NCBI GenBank assembly: GCA_014377155.1
Contig: JACMQD010000211.1
Span: 1-14,277, forward strand
Origin: Herminiimonas sp.
GTDB taxonomy: Bacteria > Pseudomonadota > Gammaproteobacteria > Burkholderiales > Burkholderiaceae
Direction: 5' to 3'
DNA: 14,277 nt
The notes below the pieces were generated by a model. It had not been told where the DNA came from, did not search any database, and saw only the letters and a program-made list of their open reading frames with translations. The position numbers and the translations under genes were made by a program. Of this stretch, positions 1 through 7,178 are shown in pieces (position 1 is the stretch's first letter; the number at the start of each line of letters is the position of its first letter).

Positions 1-214
1 CAAGTCGCTTCGCAAGCAAACATACGCCGTCGGTAGTGGCCCACAATACTTTGACCACGTTGCCACGCCGGCCGCGGAAGACAAAGACGTGGCCCGATAA
101 GGGGTCGTCGTCCAGAGTCAGCTGCACCTTCGCGGCGAGACCATTCATGCCAGCACGCATGTCGGTCACGCCTGCCGCAATCCAGATGCGCGTGCCTGCC
201 GGCAGCCCCATCAT
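1..214 (-). CDS. tnpB: IS66 accessory protein TnpB, N-terminal part (truncated by window edge)
   Basis: The reading frame from ATG at 214 gives a product beginning MMGLPAGTRIWIAAGVTDMR, then continuing with a DDDPLSGHVFVFRGRR stretch and KVLW, all typical of the IS66 Orf2/TnpB family (about 115 aa when complete). About 71 codons are present and the frame is open to the window edge. The start overlaps the tnpA stop as ATGA (214-211), the usual IS66 arrangement that suggests translational coupling. TnpB is needed for transposition together with TnpA and TnpC, but its biochemical role is poorly defined. An ATG at 211 is an alternative start one codon later. Confidence 0.88.
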   Translation of the reverse strand, partial: MMGLPAGTRIWIAAGVTDMRAGMNGLAAKVQLTLDDDPLSGHVFVFRGRRGNVVKVLWATTDGVCLLAKRL

Positions 215-630
215 GCGCGCAGCATCCGCACCACCGCACGCAGCGTCGCCAGGTCGGCGTGACCATCGAAGCGCACGGTCGCCTCGGCGATCTGTATTTC
301 AATGACGCCTTGGCGCGCAATGCTGACATCAGCCAACGGTGCCTTGGCACGGTTGGTCTCGCGTTTCGCCGTTACCACAGGCGATTTAATCGTCGCTGTT
401 TCGACAATCGTAACCGGCAGCATGGCTTGCGCCGGTGAAGGCTTATCGAACAAGCCCGCAACAAGCTGCCGGCGCCATTTGAACAACATGTTGACGTTGA
501 CATCGTTGGTCTGCGCCAGCTGCGAAACCGAGACCCCGGGAGCACAAGCCTGCTGCGCCAGCGACTGCCTGAACTCGGATGAAAAATTCGGGCGCCGCTT
601 CTTGCGCTTGGATGAAACTAAAGAATCCAT
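211..630 (-). CDS. tnpA: IS66 family transposase accessory protein TnpA (Orf1)
   Basis: 139-aa protein. The N-terminal part (residues about 8-60) is a basic helix-turn-helix of the IS66 Orf1/IS3 OrfA type: RRPNFSSEFRQSL, then GVSVSQLAQ and VNMLFKWRRQL. The C-terminal part ends in a segment around VIEIQIAEATVRFDGHAD and LRAVVRMLRA, the conserved tail of this family. GGGAG lies 6 bases before the ATG at 630. The gene sits next to the element end at 713 and overlaps tnpB by 4 bases. No frameshift is seen, so this part of the element looks intact. It probably binds the terminal repeats, by analogy with related insertion sequences. Confidence 0.9.
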   Translation of the reverse strand: MDSLVSSKRKKRRPNFSSEFRQSLAQQACAPGVSVSQLAQTNDVNVNMLFKWRRQLVAGLFDKPSPAQAMLPVTIVETATIKSPVVTAKRETNRAKAPLADVSIARQGVIEIQIAEATVRFDGHADLATLRAVVRMLRA

Positions 631-693
631 CGTAGCTCCCGCTATTTATTTGACGGGAACTACTGTGGATTCTTTGGACACTTTCGTCCAGAC

Positions 694-713
694 GGTTCAG
701 ATGAGGCGCTTAC
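694..713 (-). repeat. IS66 terminal inverted repeat
   Basis: On the minus strand this reads GTAAGCGCCTCATCTGAACC. The GTAAGCG start is the hallmark of IS66-family ends. It lies 64-83 bases upstream of the tnpA start, the usual distance for the left end. The mate lies outside the window, so the extent of the repeat cannot be measured. Confidence 0.8.
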
Positions 714-876
714 TATGCAGAGCGAAACGATCGAGAAGAATCATATGAGTGCACTAACCTTGCAGCCATAAACCAGAGAGCAATTTTATGCTGCACTATA
801 ACAGGGATAAGATGCCAAATTTTGATGCAAAAAGGAAACATCATTGCTAGGTGAACCCAATAAATATATAAGATAT

Positions 877-898
877 ACGGTTATTGAATGACGGTTAT
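877..898. repeat. Pair of 8-bp direct repeats (ACGGTTAT) with 14-bp period
   Basis: ACGGTTAT occurs at 877-884 and again at 891-898, separated by 6 bases, in an AT-rich stretch about 40-60 bases upstream of the small-RNA candidate. The spacing (14 bp) is not a full helical turn. It could be a regulator site or chance; nothing else supports a function. Confidence 0.25.
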
Positions 899-940
899 AC
901 GAAATAAAAATTAGGGGGTCGTTGTGCGGTGCAGTATTAT

Positions 941-1008
941 GGAAATGTCTCCTCCAATCCTTCTAGGAATGGATTTAGCCCGCTACCGCAAGGTTAGCGG
1001 GCTTTTTT
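941..1008 (+). ncRNA. Candidate small RNA ending at an orphan terminator
   Basis: On the plus strand a pyrimidine-rich TCTCCTCC (948-955), complementary to a Shine-Dalgarno sequence, is followed by a small hairpin (AATCC 956-960 with GGATT 971-975) and then a strong intrinsic terminator (977-1008). No plausible coding gene ends just upstream on this strand: the nearest element to the left is the IS66 end at 713, facing the other way. A CU-rich anti-SD single strand, a hairpin and a terminator is a layout shared by many bacterial small RNAs that repress translation. The 5' end is a guess, as no convincing promoter was found. It could instead be the tail of a longer transcript interrupted by the IS insertion. 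Confidence 0.33.
977..1008 (+). terminator. Rho-independent terminator
   Basis: AGCCCGCTA (977-985) pairs perfectly with TAGCGGGCT (995-1003). Two more C-G pairs close the stem around a GCAA (GNRA-type) loop at 988-991, with one bulged base, and six T (1003-1008) follow. This is a textbook intrinsic terminator for plus-strand transcription. On the minus strand the stem is not followed by a T run, so it probably does not serve pssA. Confidence 0.85.
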
Positions 1009-1157
1009 ATGGGCGGTGATCGGGACGTGTGCCGAAAGCTTATTAAGCAGATTGTTGGCCGTTTAGGAGTAGAGCTAAATTTGATGGCTAGTAGCGTCAG
1101 ATGACCACGGCAGGTATCTAAATCGGGGCAAGATAGCAGATCGTTGAGACCATGGCA

Positions 1158-1790
1158 TCAAAATTTGGGTATGCGCACGGTTTTGCTAATCATCAGCGTT
1201 CCTGACAAAACGAAAAGCAGCGAAAAAGGGTGTAACACCCACGACCCCATTGCCCACGCGCCGCCGACCAAATTGCTGCCTACCCGGTCATGCCAAGCCG
1301 CCAATGCGAGTAGTCCAGTGAGGATAACGCTGGTAGGAATCGGTGTGCCCTCGAAATAGGCAACCTTGCCACCATCATCCGACATGCTTTCCGCTGTCAC
1401 ATTAAAACGCGCCAGACGGCTTACGCCACAGCAGACAAAATATATAAGGGCAATCCAGTCAAGTTTGCCCTGCATACCCGCAGCAAATGCGAGCGCTGCG
1501 GGCGCAACGCCGAAAGAAATAACGTCGGACAGCGAATCAAGTTCACGTCCAAGCGCAGAGTGTTGATTACGCCAGCGTGCCACGCGTCCATCAAGCACAT
1601 CGAAAATGAACGCTGCAGGCGCCATTGCCGCAGCATACAAAAGATGGATAGGTGACGGCTGCATCGCATAAAGCATAGCGAAAAATATTCCGGCCAAACC
1701 GCACGCGGCATTGCCGAGTGTCAAAAAATCCGCAAGATGAAAACCGCGGATCATGGAAAAATGTTTCGGCGATTTTTTAAGTTCGGTCAT
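1158..1790 (-). CDS. pssA: CDP-diacylglycerol-serine O-phosphatidyltransferase (phosphatidylserine synthase)
   Basis: 210-aa integral membrane enzyme of the CDP-alcohol phosphatidyltransferase family. It transfers phosphatidyl from CDP-diacylglycerol to serine, the first committed step to phosphatidylethanolamine. The family signature DGxxAR(x8)GxxxDxxxD is complete: D67-G68, A71-R72, G81, D85, D89, preceded by D64. A downstream YFEGTPIPTS stretch (145-154) recalls the phosphatidylserine synthase subgroup. Several hydrophobic segments fit five or six membrane helices. The start is placed at ATG 1790 because AGGAAG lies 3 bases before it; the frame remains open to a TTG at 1868 (236 aa) with no visible ribosome site. 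It stands alone, with a possible promoter at 1936-1962. Another CDP-alcohol transferase is possible, but the serine-type motif makes PssA most likely. Confidence 0.85.
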   Translation of the reverse strand: MTELKKSPKHFSMIRGFHLADFLTLGNAACGLAGIFFAMLYAMQPSPIHLLYAAAMAPAAFIFDVLDGRVARWRNQHSALGRELDSLSDVISFGVAPAALAFAAGMQGKLDWIALIYFVCCGVSRLARFNVTAESMSDDGGKVAYFEGTPIPTSVILTGLLALAAWHDRVGSNLVGGAWAMGSWVLHPFSLLFVLSGTLMISKTVRIPKF

Positions 1791-1857
1791 GGCTTCCTGT
1801 ATGGTCGGCGGGGACGCAAAATTCAGTTCGGGCGTCGCGGCCCTGCCAAGACGCCGG

Positions 1858-1894
1858 CACCACCACAACTGTAGGGTATCGCGCGATGGTGGTG
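1858..1894. repeat. Inverted repeat in the presumed pssA leader
   Basis: CACCACCA (1858-1865) and TGGTGGTG (1887-1894) form an 8-bp stem with a 21-base loop. If transcription starts near 1929 and translation at 1790, the repeat lies in the untranslated leader. No known leader family is recognised, and the simple trinucleotide character lowers its weight. Confidence 0.3.
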
Positions 1895-1935
1895 GTAAGA
1901 ACCCGCTCCGAAAGATAAAAGCGGTTATCTGTACG

Positions 1936-1962
1936 ATTATGCTCTGTGAACTAACAAGTCAA
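1936..1962 (-). promoter_or_regulatory. Putative sigma-70 type promoter for pssA
   Basis: On the minus strand TTGACT (1962-1957; 5 of 6 to consensus) and CATAAT (1941-1936; 5 of 6) are separated by 15 bases, slightly short of the preferred 17. Transcription would start near 1929 and leave a leader of about 140 bases before the ATG at 1790. A weak inverted repeat AGATAA/TTATCT (1913-1930) falls at the start point. Confidence 0.4.
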
Positions 1963-1988
1963 GTTCTTCGACATTCTTCTGCTTTAAA

Positions 1989-2417
1989 CTAATTTTTTAC
2001 CGGCGTCACGACTTCACGCAGCAAGCCACCACTGCCGACACTACCGGACGTCGTACCTTCGCCGTCGATGCGGCGCTGACATGCATCGCGCTCTTCGGAA
2101 GGCAGCGCTTCACAGCGTGTCATGGCGTTTTGTTTGAATGATCCCTTGCCCTCGTCGAGGCGACCTTTTTTTGATTCATCCAGTGCTGCACCAGCCTCTT
2201 TCAGACAGGTCGCGCGATCCTGGTTCGATTGGCCGTTGTTGCAGACTGCGCTTTCAGCCTGGAAGCGCGCGCTCGCGTCACTGGTATGTCCGGCGGCACC
2301 TGCAGAAACGACAGCGAGCGAACCCACACCGACGACTAAGGCCACCGAAATACGACGGACAGATGTTCGAGCCACGTCGGTCGCCGCAAGGGTAGGGCGC
2401 AAGAGGATAGGTCGCAT
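1989..2417 (-). CDS. Small exported four-cysteine protein of unknown function
   Basis: 142-aa protein with a long basic N-terminus (R2, R7, R17, R21, R22), a hydrophobic segment at about residues 23-38 and an AGAAG stretch suitable for signal peptidase I, so export to the periplasm is likely. The mature part has four cysteines (C59, C71, C102, C113) in two pairs, CNNGQSNQDRATC and RCEALPSEERDAC, which suggests two disulfides. A Gly/Ser-rich tail (GTTSGSVGSGG) follows. Proteins of this look recur in Burkholderiales as conserved hypotheticals (from memory); no function is known to me. GGAG lies 7 bases before the ATG at 2417. It lies 82 bp downstream of the acyl-CoA synthetase on the same strand, so co-transcription is possible. 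Confidence 0.75.
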   Translation of the reverse strand: MRPILLRPTLAATDVARTSVRRISVALVVGVGSLAVVSAGAAGHTSDASARFQAESAVCNNGQSNQDRATCLKEAGAALDESKKGRLDEGKGSFKQNAMTRCEALPSEERDACQRRIDGEGTTSGSVGSGGLLREVVTPVKN

Positions 2418-2499
2418 GAAGATCTCCGTTATTAAAACCTCAATCTATCCAAGTTCGATGCGCAATGTCTGTACGCTAACCGACTTAGCTTGCCCCCGA

Positions 2500-4137
2500 T
2501 TATTCGATGGCCTGAGTCGACTTCATCTGTTCCCGCAACGTAAATTTTTGAATCTTGCCTGTCGAAGTCTTCGGCAATTCTCCGAAAAAGACGATCTTGG
2601 GAATCTTGAAACCCGCCAAGTGCTTTTTGCAGTGTGCAATGATCTCTTCTTGTGTCAACGATGCGCCTGCTTTCAATTCGATGAAGGCACACGGCGTCTC
2701 TCCCCATTTTGGATCGGGTCTTGCAACGACCGCGGCAGCAATCACGGCGGGATGGCGGTACAACACGTCCTCGACTTCGATACTGCTTATATTTTCTCCT
2801 CCTGAAATGATGATGTCCTTGCTACGATCCTTGATCTTGATGTATCCATCCGGATTCAACACCGCCAAATCGCCCGTATGAAACCACCCTCCCGCGAACG
2901 CTTCGGCAGTGGCGTCCTTGTTCTTAAGATAGCCTTTCATGGTGATGTTCCCACGAAACATTATTTCGCCCATGGTTTCGCCGTCCGCAGGGACTGCCTG
3001 AAGCGTGTCTGGGTCGCGTACAGTAACCGCTTGCTGGAGGTGGTACCGAACACCTTGTTGCGCATTGAGGCGCGCGCGCTCTCCGATATCGAGACTGTTC
3101 CATGCAGCGTGTTTCACGCATACCGCTGCTGGACCGTAAGTTTCTGTCAATCCGTAAACATGCGTAATGTCGAAGCCAAGCTGCTCCATGCCTTCGATCA
3201 TGGCCGCTGGTGGCGCGGCGCCGGCCACCATGGCCTTGACGCTATGCAGAATACCTGCCTTCAATTCGTCAGGCGCATTCAGCAACATGCTATGCACGAT
3301 GGGCGCCGCGCAGTAATGCGAAACATTGTGCTCCTTGATCGCGCCGAAAATTGCAATGGCGTCGACTTTGCGCAGACAGATATTGACCCCCGCGCGTGCG
3401 GCGACGGTCCACGCGAAACACCAGCCGTTGCAGTGGAATAGTGGCAGGGTCCATAGGTAAGCGGGATGCTTCGGCATGTCCCATTCTAGGACATTCGAAA
3501 TCGCGTTCAGGAATGCGCCGCGATGGTGGTACACGACGCCTTTCGGGCTGCCGGTCGTTCCCGACGTGTAGTTAAGGCAGATTGCCTGCCATTCATCCGC
3601 GGGCAACGCCCAGTCAAATTCGGCGTTTCCACCCGCAACGAATTCATCGTATTCGGCAATACCAAGTGATTCGCCAGCGCCTGCATACACTGGATCATCG
3701 ACATCGATGACGACTGGCTTTACGACGCACAAAGCAAGTGCTGCTTTCATCACGCCGGAAAATTCACGGTCGACGATGACCACCCGGGCCTCGGCGTGGT
3801 CCAGCATGAAGGCAACTGCCGATGGATCCAAACGCGTGTTGAGCGCGTTGAGTACACCACCCATCATGGGCACGCCAAAATGTGCCTCGATCATGGGCGG
3901 TGTATTTGGCAGCATGACCGCAATCGTGTCGCCGACACCAATACCAAGCGACTGCAGCGCCGACGCCAGTTGTCGGCAGCGGGCATAGGTCTCGGCCCAG
4001 TTCCGACGCACGTCGCCATGGATAATCGCTGGATGGTTTGGATAGACTGCAGCGGCGCGCTCGATAAATGTCAACGGTGACAGCGACGTGTAATTTGCCT
4101 CGTTGCGTTCCAGGCCTGCATCGAAAATAGCGGTCAT
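2500..4137 (-). CDS. AMP-forming acyl-CoA synthetase / fatty-acid-CoA ligase family protein
   Basis: 545-aa adenylate-forming enzyme (ANL superfamily) that activates a carboxylic acid with ATP to an acyl-AMP and then forms the CoA thioester. Numbering is from the chosen start. Core motifs are complete: the P-loop YTSGTTGSPKG (190-200), YGLTET (328-333), GEIMFRGN (390-397), HTGD (420-423), the hinge region KDRSKDIIISGGENIS (436-451) and the catalytic lysine in PKTSTGK (K528). The overall look resembles the medium-chain and methylmercaptopropionate (DmdB-like) ligase group, but the substrate cannot be told from sequence. ATG 4137 is chosen because GGAG lies 6 bases upstream; in-frame ATGs at 4164 and 4149 have poor ribosome sites. 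It diverges from the chemoreceptor gene across a 252-bp gap. Confidence 0.9.
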   Translation of the reverse strand: MTAIFDAGLERNEANYTSLSPLTFIERAAAVYPNHPAIIHGDVRRNWAETYARCRQLASALQSLGIGVGDTIAVMLPNTPPMIEAHFGVPMMGGVLNALNTRLDPSAVAFMLDHAEARVVIVDREFSGVMKAALALCVVKPVVIDVDDPVYAGAGESLGIAEYDEFVAGGNAEFDWALPADEWQAICLNYTSGTTGSPKGVVYHHRGAFLNAISNVLEWDMPKHPAYLWTLPLFHCNGWCFAWTVAARAGVNICLRKVDAIAIFGAIKEHNVSHYCAAPIVHSMLLNAPDELKAGILHSVKAMVAGAAPPAAMIEGMEQLGFDITHVYGLTETYGPAAVCVKHAAWNSLDIGERARLNAQQGVRYHLQQAVTVRDPDTLQAVPADGETMGEIMFRGNITMKGYLKNKDATAEAFAGGWFHTGDLAVLNPDGYIKIKDRSKDIIISGGENISSIEVEDVLYRHPAVIAAAVVARPDPKWGETPCAFIELKAGASLTQEEIIAHCKKHLAGFKIPKIVFFGELPKTSTGKIQKFTLREQMKSTQAIE

Positions 4138-4389
4138 TGCGTTCTCCATAATTGTCTCGTGCATCCGATGCTACGTGAAAAAAATAGTCAGGCACAGATG
4201 TAAAAAATACTAGTTGTGTCGCAATGACCACCGTAGAAATACTGATAAGTAAGGCATGCGAGGCAAACGGACTCTCTATTGTTTGGTTTGAGAAACATTA
4301 GTGCTATTGTTGCTGAGAATCGGTTGCAGTACGAGATCAACCCTAGAACGTTGGCAAACCGACCCGCTCGATAATATGATGGAGACAAT

Positions 4390-5985
4390 ATGAAATTACG
4401 GAATGTAAAGATCGGCGCACGTCTGAGCATCGGCTTCGGCATCATCCTCGCCCTAGTGGTGTGCGTGCTGGTAGCGGACATCCTCATCAGTTCCAGTGCA
4501 CGGTCCACGCAAAACCAGGGTGTCCAACGTGCCAACAGCAAGGCACTCGCCGCACATACGTTGAAAAGTGCGATTCTCGAAGGCGCCATCGCCATGCGAA
4601 ATGTCGGTCTGCAGTACACCACGCCCGACATGCAGCGCGAAGAAGCCAAGCTCGCTATCCAGCAAAAACGTTTTCTCGCCGCGCAACAGCAACTTGCGGC
4701 ACTTGGCCTAGACGAATCGGAAAAAGCGATCGTTGCCAATATTGTAAGGCTGAACAAAAAGACCGACGAGCCATTCCAGGAAGCGATCAAGCTGGTAAAG
4801 GACTACGCCAACGAACGTGCCGGTAAACTCATTTCAAGCGTCGTCGATCAGCTCAACCAGCAGACCATCGCCGAAATTGACAAGCTGATCGCCGTTCAGC
4901 AAGGTGCCGTCAGTGCACTGCTCGTCGGTTCCGAAGCGGCTGGCCAACGTCTTTCGATGCTGCTCGGTTTCATGGGCCTGGTCACCGTTGTAACCGGCGG
5001 TGCGCTCTCCTGGGCCACGACGCGTAGCATAACGCGCCCGCTGCGGGATGCAGTCGATGTTGCCGAACGCGTTGCTGCCGGGCGGCTCGGCATGGCGGTT
5101 ACCGTGACAGGGCGGGATGAGCTCAGCGATTTGCTGACCGCTCTCAGTGAGATGGACCAGAATTTAATGCGCATCGTCAGCGAAGTACGCTACGGCACGG
5201 TTGAAATCGAGTCGGTCTGCAATGAGATTGCCGCCGGCAATGCCGATTTGTCTTCGCGTACCGAGATGCAAGCCGGCGCACTCGAAGAAACTGCATCTTC
5301 GATGGAGCAGATTACCGCGACGGTCAAGCACAACGCCGACAACGCACACGAAGCCAATGTCCTGGTCCGCTCGGCATCCGACAGTGCGATTTTGGGCGGC
5401 GAGGTCGTCAGTCGCGTGGTAACGACCATGTCGTCGATAAAGGAAAGCTCGCGCAAGATTACCGACATCATCGGCGTCATCGATAGCATTGCATTTCAAA
5501 CGAATATTCTTGCGTTGAATGCGGCCGTCGAAGCTGCGAGGGCTGGGGAACAAGGGCGCGGATTTGCAGTGGTCGCATCGGAAGTGCGTAACCTTGCCCA
5601 TCGATCGGCGCAAGCTGCCAAGGAGATCAAGGAACTCATCGGTGACTCGGTTAAGAAAGTAGATGCCGGAAATATTCTGGTGAATGACGCCGGTAAGCAG
5701 ATGGAAGCTATTGTCAAATCTGTCATGCATGTGGCCCAGATCATGAGCGAAATCACCTCTGCAAGCCAGGAACAACGAGCCGGCATCGAAGAAGTCAATC
5801 GTGCAATTTCGACGATGGACGAAATGACGCAGCACAATGCGGCACTGGTGGAAGAGGCTGCGGCGTCAGCAGAGTCCATGCAGGCAAAAGCCGTACGACT
5901 TGGTGCGACGGTGGCGGTCTTCGACCTGAATACGGCGAATCCGCAACATCTGGCGTCAACGCCTGCGCTAGCTATCGCCAGATAG
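4390..5985 (+). CDS. Methyl-accepting chemotaxis protein
   Basis: 531-aa chemoreceptor that relays ligand binding to CheA/CheW at the cell pole. Order: short cytoplasmic N-terminus, first membrane helix (about 12-34), a roughly 150-residue periplasmic helical domain of the four-helix-bundle type, second membrane helix (about 188-209), HAMP domain (about 210-264), and a long signalling coiled coil. The highly conserved hairpin tip IAFQTNILALNAAVEAARAG (367-386) continues into EQGRGFAVVASEVRNLA. The ligand is unknown. The C-terminus lacks an obvious NWETF-like pentapeptide for CheR/CheB docking, so methylation may depend on other receptors. GGAGA precedes the ATG by 4 bases. It is monocistronic, with a terminator-like hairpin downstream. 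It fits with the motCD genes elsewhere in the window: the organism is motile. Confidence 0.95.
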   Translation: MKLRNVKIGARLSIGFGIILALVVCVLVADILISSSARSTQNQGVQRANSKALAAHTLKSAILEGAIAMRNVGLQYTTPDMQREEAKLAIQQKRFLAAQQQLAALGLDESEKAIVANIVRLNKKTDEPFQEAIKLVKDYANERAGKLISSVVDQLNQQTIAEIDKLIAVQQGAVSALLVGSEAAGQRLSMLLGFMGLVTVVTGGALSWATTRSITRPLRDAVDVAERVAAGRLGMAVTVTGRDELSDLLTALSEMDQNLMRIVSEVRYGTVEIESVCNEIAAGNADLSSRTEMQAGALEETASSMEQITATVKHNADNAHEANVLVRSASDSAILGGEVVSRVVTTMSSIKESSRKITDIIGVIDSIAFQTNILALNAAVEAARAGEQGRGFAVVASEVRNLAHRSAQAAKEIKELIGDSVKKVDAGNILVNDAGKQMEAIVKSVMHVAQIMSEITSASQEQRAGIEEVNRAISTMDEMTQHNAALVEEAAASAESMQAKAVRLGATVAVFDLNTANPQHLASTPALAIAR

Positions 5986-6065
5986 GCTGAACAAAGTCGC
6001 CTGCGTAGGGAAGCGGGTCAGAGGCACAATCAGCCAATGCGGCCCTGATCATGTCGGCAACCGGC

Positions 6066-6105
6066 AGGGCGCCTGGCGGGGAGGGCGCCGCCCTTCTTGT
6101 TCTTT
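6066..6105 (+). terminator. Possible terminator after the chemoreceptor gene
   Basis: AGGGCG (6066-6071) can pair with CGCCCT (6089-6094); alternatively two copies of the self-complementary GGCGCC (6068-6073 and 6084-6089) pair. The hairpin is followed by a T-rich but interrupted run (TTCTTGTTCTTT). It lies 80 bases after the receptor stop. It is GC-rich but not a perfect intrinsic terminator. Confidence 0.4.
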
Positions 6106-6155
6106 AGCGAGTCTGCCGGGTTAGCGAATTTAATTTGCTAACGCGCCGAAATTTT

Positions 6156-7055
6156 TCATTTCTTGCGCCGTCTTGTGCTCGCCATAGTCCCTGCCTTCGC
6201 GCCCACCGAGCGCTGCGGTAACTTCGACTGGGTTACTGACTGCAGTAGTCTGGTGGAGGAAAGCTCAGTTTCCAGTGAAGCAATGCGTTGCTTGCCCGAT
6301 TCCATCGATTCTTCCAGTGCACTCATTCGACCTCGTACTTCGGCCAATTCCGTTTCCAGCGCGGAGGTTGTTTGTCGACGTTGTTCCAGTGCGAAATGGG
6401 CCGCTTCGGTGGTCTTGACCGACTCGGCTTTATATTGACGTAACGCTGCTCGTGCCTGATCGATTTGCAGTAAGCCATGCTTACGGTTAGCCTCCATTTC
6501 GACGAGCAGAATTGCACCTTCTTCGCCAAGGCGAGCGATATTCGCTGCTTGCGCTTCGATTCGGTCGTTTCTGGATTCGATCTGCTTTTGCTGCTCCAAA
6601 ACGACCGATTCCAGGCGACCGATGGTTTGATCGCGACCGCCGATCGCTTCATTGGCAATCGCAATTTTTCCCTTCAAAAGATTTGCGATCTCGACTGCTG
6701 CAACCGTGTCTTCCTGCGCAAGATCAATCAATTTTTCCATCTCTGTTTTTTCGGCATCTAGCTTCGTGCGCTCATGCGCAATGGACTCGTTCGCGGCGTC
6801 TACCGCCAGTCGCCAAAAATCACGTGCAAGCGCGGCGACCGGATCAGGCAGGTCGGCAATGCTTTTGTCCTTTTTTAGTTTCAGCAGATCGCCAAACCAG
6901 GCATTGATATCTTTTTGAACGTCGCCATCGCTGCCTTTCTTGGCACCACCGGTAGCTAACGTCCAGTCTCGAACCAAACCGATAGAAGGCTTACGACCGT
7001 CGGCCGCGAGGGCGTCACAAGCGGACCAAGTGAGATTTTGGCGGGTAAGTATCAA
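6156..7055 (-). CDS. KfrA-like coiled-coil DNA-binding protein (TnpT-like partner of the adjacent recombinase)
   Basis: 299-aa protein. Residues about 8-60 match the KfrA N-terminal DNA-binding domain pattern: a helix around ACDALAADGRKPSIGLVRDW, then GSDGDVQKDINAWFGDLL. From about residue 80 to 275 it is almost continuous charged alpha-helical coiled coil, and it ends in a basic tail (RRRKK). Such proteins bind palindromic DNA at their own promoter and may bridge sites through the coil. The start is TTG at 7055; no upstream ATG exists in this frame and the ribosome site is weak. It is divergent from the tyrosine recombinase at 7229, with palindromes between them. This layout resembles tnpT/tnpS of Tn4651-type transposons, where TnpT aids cointegrate resolution; that link is by architecture only. 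A plasmid KfrA-type regulator is the alternative. Confidence 0.72.
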   Translation of the reverse strand: MILTRQNLTWSACDALAADGRKPSIGLVRDWTLATGGAKKGSDGDVQKDINAWFGDLLKLKKDKSIADLPDPVAALARDFWRLAVDAANESIAHERTKLDAEKTEMEKLIDLAQEDTVAAVEIANLLKGKIAIANEAIGGRDQTIGRLESVVLEQQKQIESRNDRIEAQAANIARLGEEGAILLVEMEANRKHGLLQIDQARAALRQYKAESVKTTEAAHFALEQRRQTTSALETELAEVRGRMSALEESMESGKQRIASLETELSSTRLLQSVTQSKLPQRSVGAKAGTMASTRRRKK

Positions 7056-7091
7056 GTCTGAGGTCCATTCAAGATTAATTAATAATTAAAA

Positions 7092-7099
7092 TTACGTAA
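7092..7099. repeat. TTACGTAA palindrome next to the core site
   Basis: A perfect 8-bp palindrome sharing the TTACG core with the arms of the 10-6-10 repeat at 7101-7126 and with GATTACGCG at 7141-7149. The repeated TTACG units suggest several binding positions for the recombinase or the KfrA-like protein. A second inverted repeat, AAAATTACG (7088-7096) and CGTAATTTT (7106-7114), overlaps both. Confidence 0.4.
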
Positions 7100-7100
7100 A

Positions 7101-7126
7101 TAAAGCGTAATTTTATTTACGCTTTA
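7101..7126. other. Candidate tyrosine-recombinase core site (10-6-10 inverted repeat)
   Basis: TAAAGCGTAA (7101-7110) and TTACGCTTTA (7117-7126) are exact reverse complements separated by 6 bases (TTTTAT). Two recombinase-binding arms around a 6-8 bp overlap is the standard core-site geometry of tyrosine recombinases (dif, lox, Tn4651 rst). It lies between the divergent KfrA-like and recombinase genes, where the Tn4651-type resolution site lies. An alternative role is an operator controlling both genes. The sequence shows the symmetry directly; recombination at this site is inference. Confidence 0.55.
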
Positions 7127-7178
7127 CATATACTAATCGAGATTACGCGAATAATCACGAGTTTATCGAAATTGGTTA

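Larger units (their letters stand above)
1..713 (-). mobile_element. IS66-family insertion sequence, right part in the window (partial)
   Basis: Two minus-strand genes in the IS66 order (tnpA then tnpB, overlapping by ATGA) are followed upstream of tnpA by a terminal sequence reading GTAAGCGCCTCATCTGAACC on the minus strand (713 down to 694). IS66-family ends characteristically begin GTAAGCG, so the element boundary is placed at 713. The rest of tnpB, the large tnpC transposase and the other end lie outside the window. IS66 elements normally make 8-bp target duplications; here the flank would be 714-721 (tatgcaga), but the partner copy is not visible. Family assignment is confident; the exact IS name is not known. 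Confidence 0.88.

Noticed and set aside
939..1019. 26-residue plus-strand reading frame overlapping the terminator
   Set aside because: No ribosome site and its sequence is explained by the hairpin and terminator structure.
1791..1868. N-terminal extension of the phosphatidylserine synthase to a TTG at 1868
   Set aside because: The extension lacks a ribosome site, while ATG 1790 has AGGAAG in front of it.
2122..2805. Long plus-strand frame across the exported protein and the end of the acyl-CoA synthetase
   Set aside because: It is antisense to two genes with recognised motifs or good ribosome sites, and its translation has no family features.
4343..4376. Possible sigma-28 promoter ahead of the chemoreceptor (TAGA and CTCGATAA)
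   Set aside because: The spacing is far too long (about 19 bases) and the start would fall at the ribosome site.
4188..4790. 200-residue minus-strand frame over the start of the chemoreceptor
   Set aside because: It runs against a clear methyl-accepting chemotaxis protein and shows low-complexity shadow composition.
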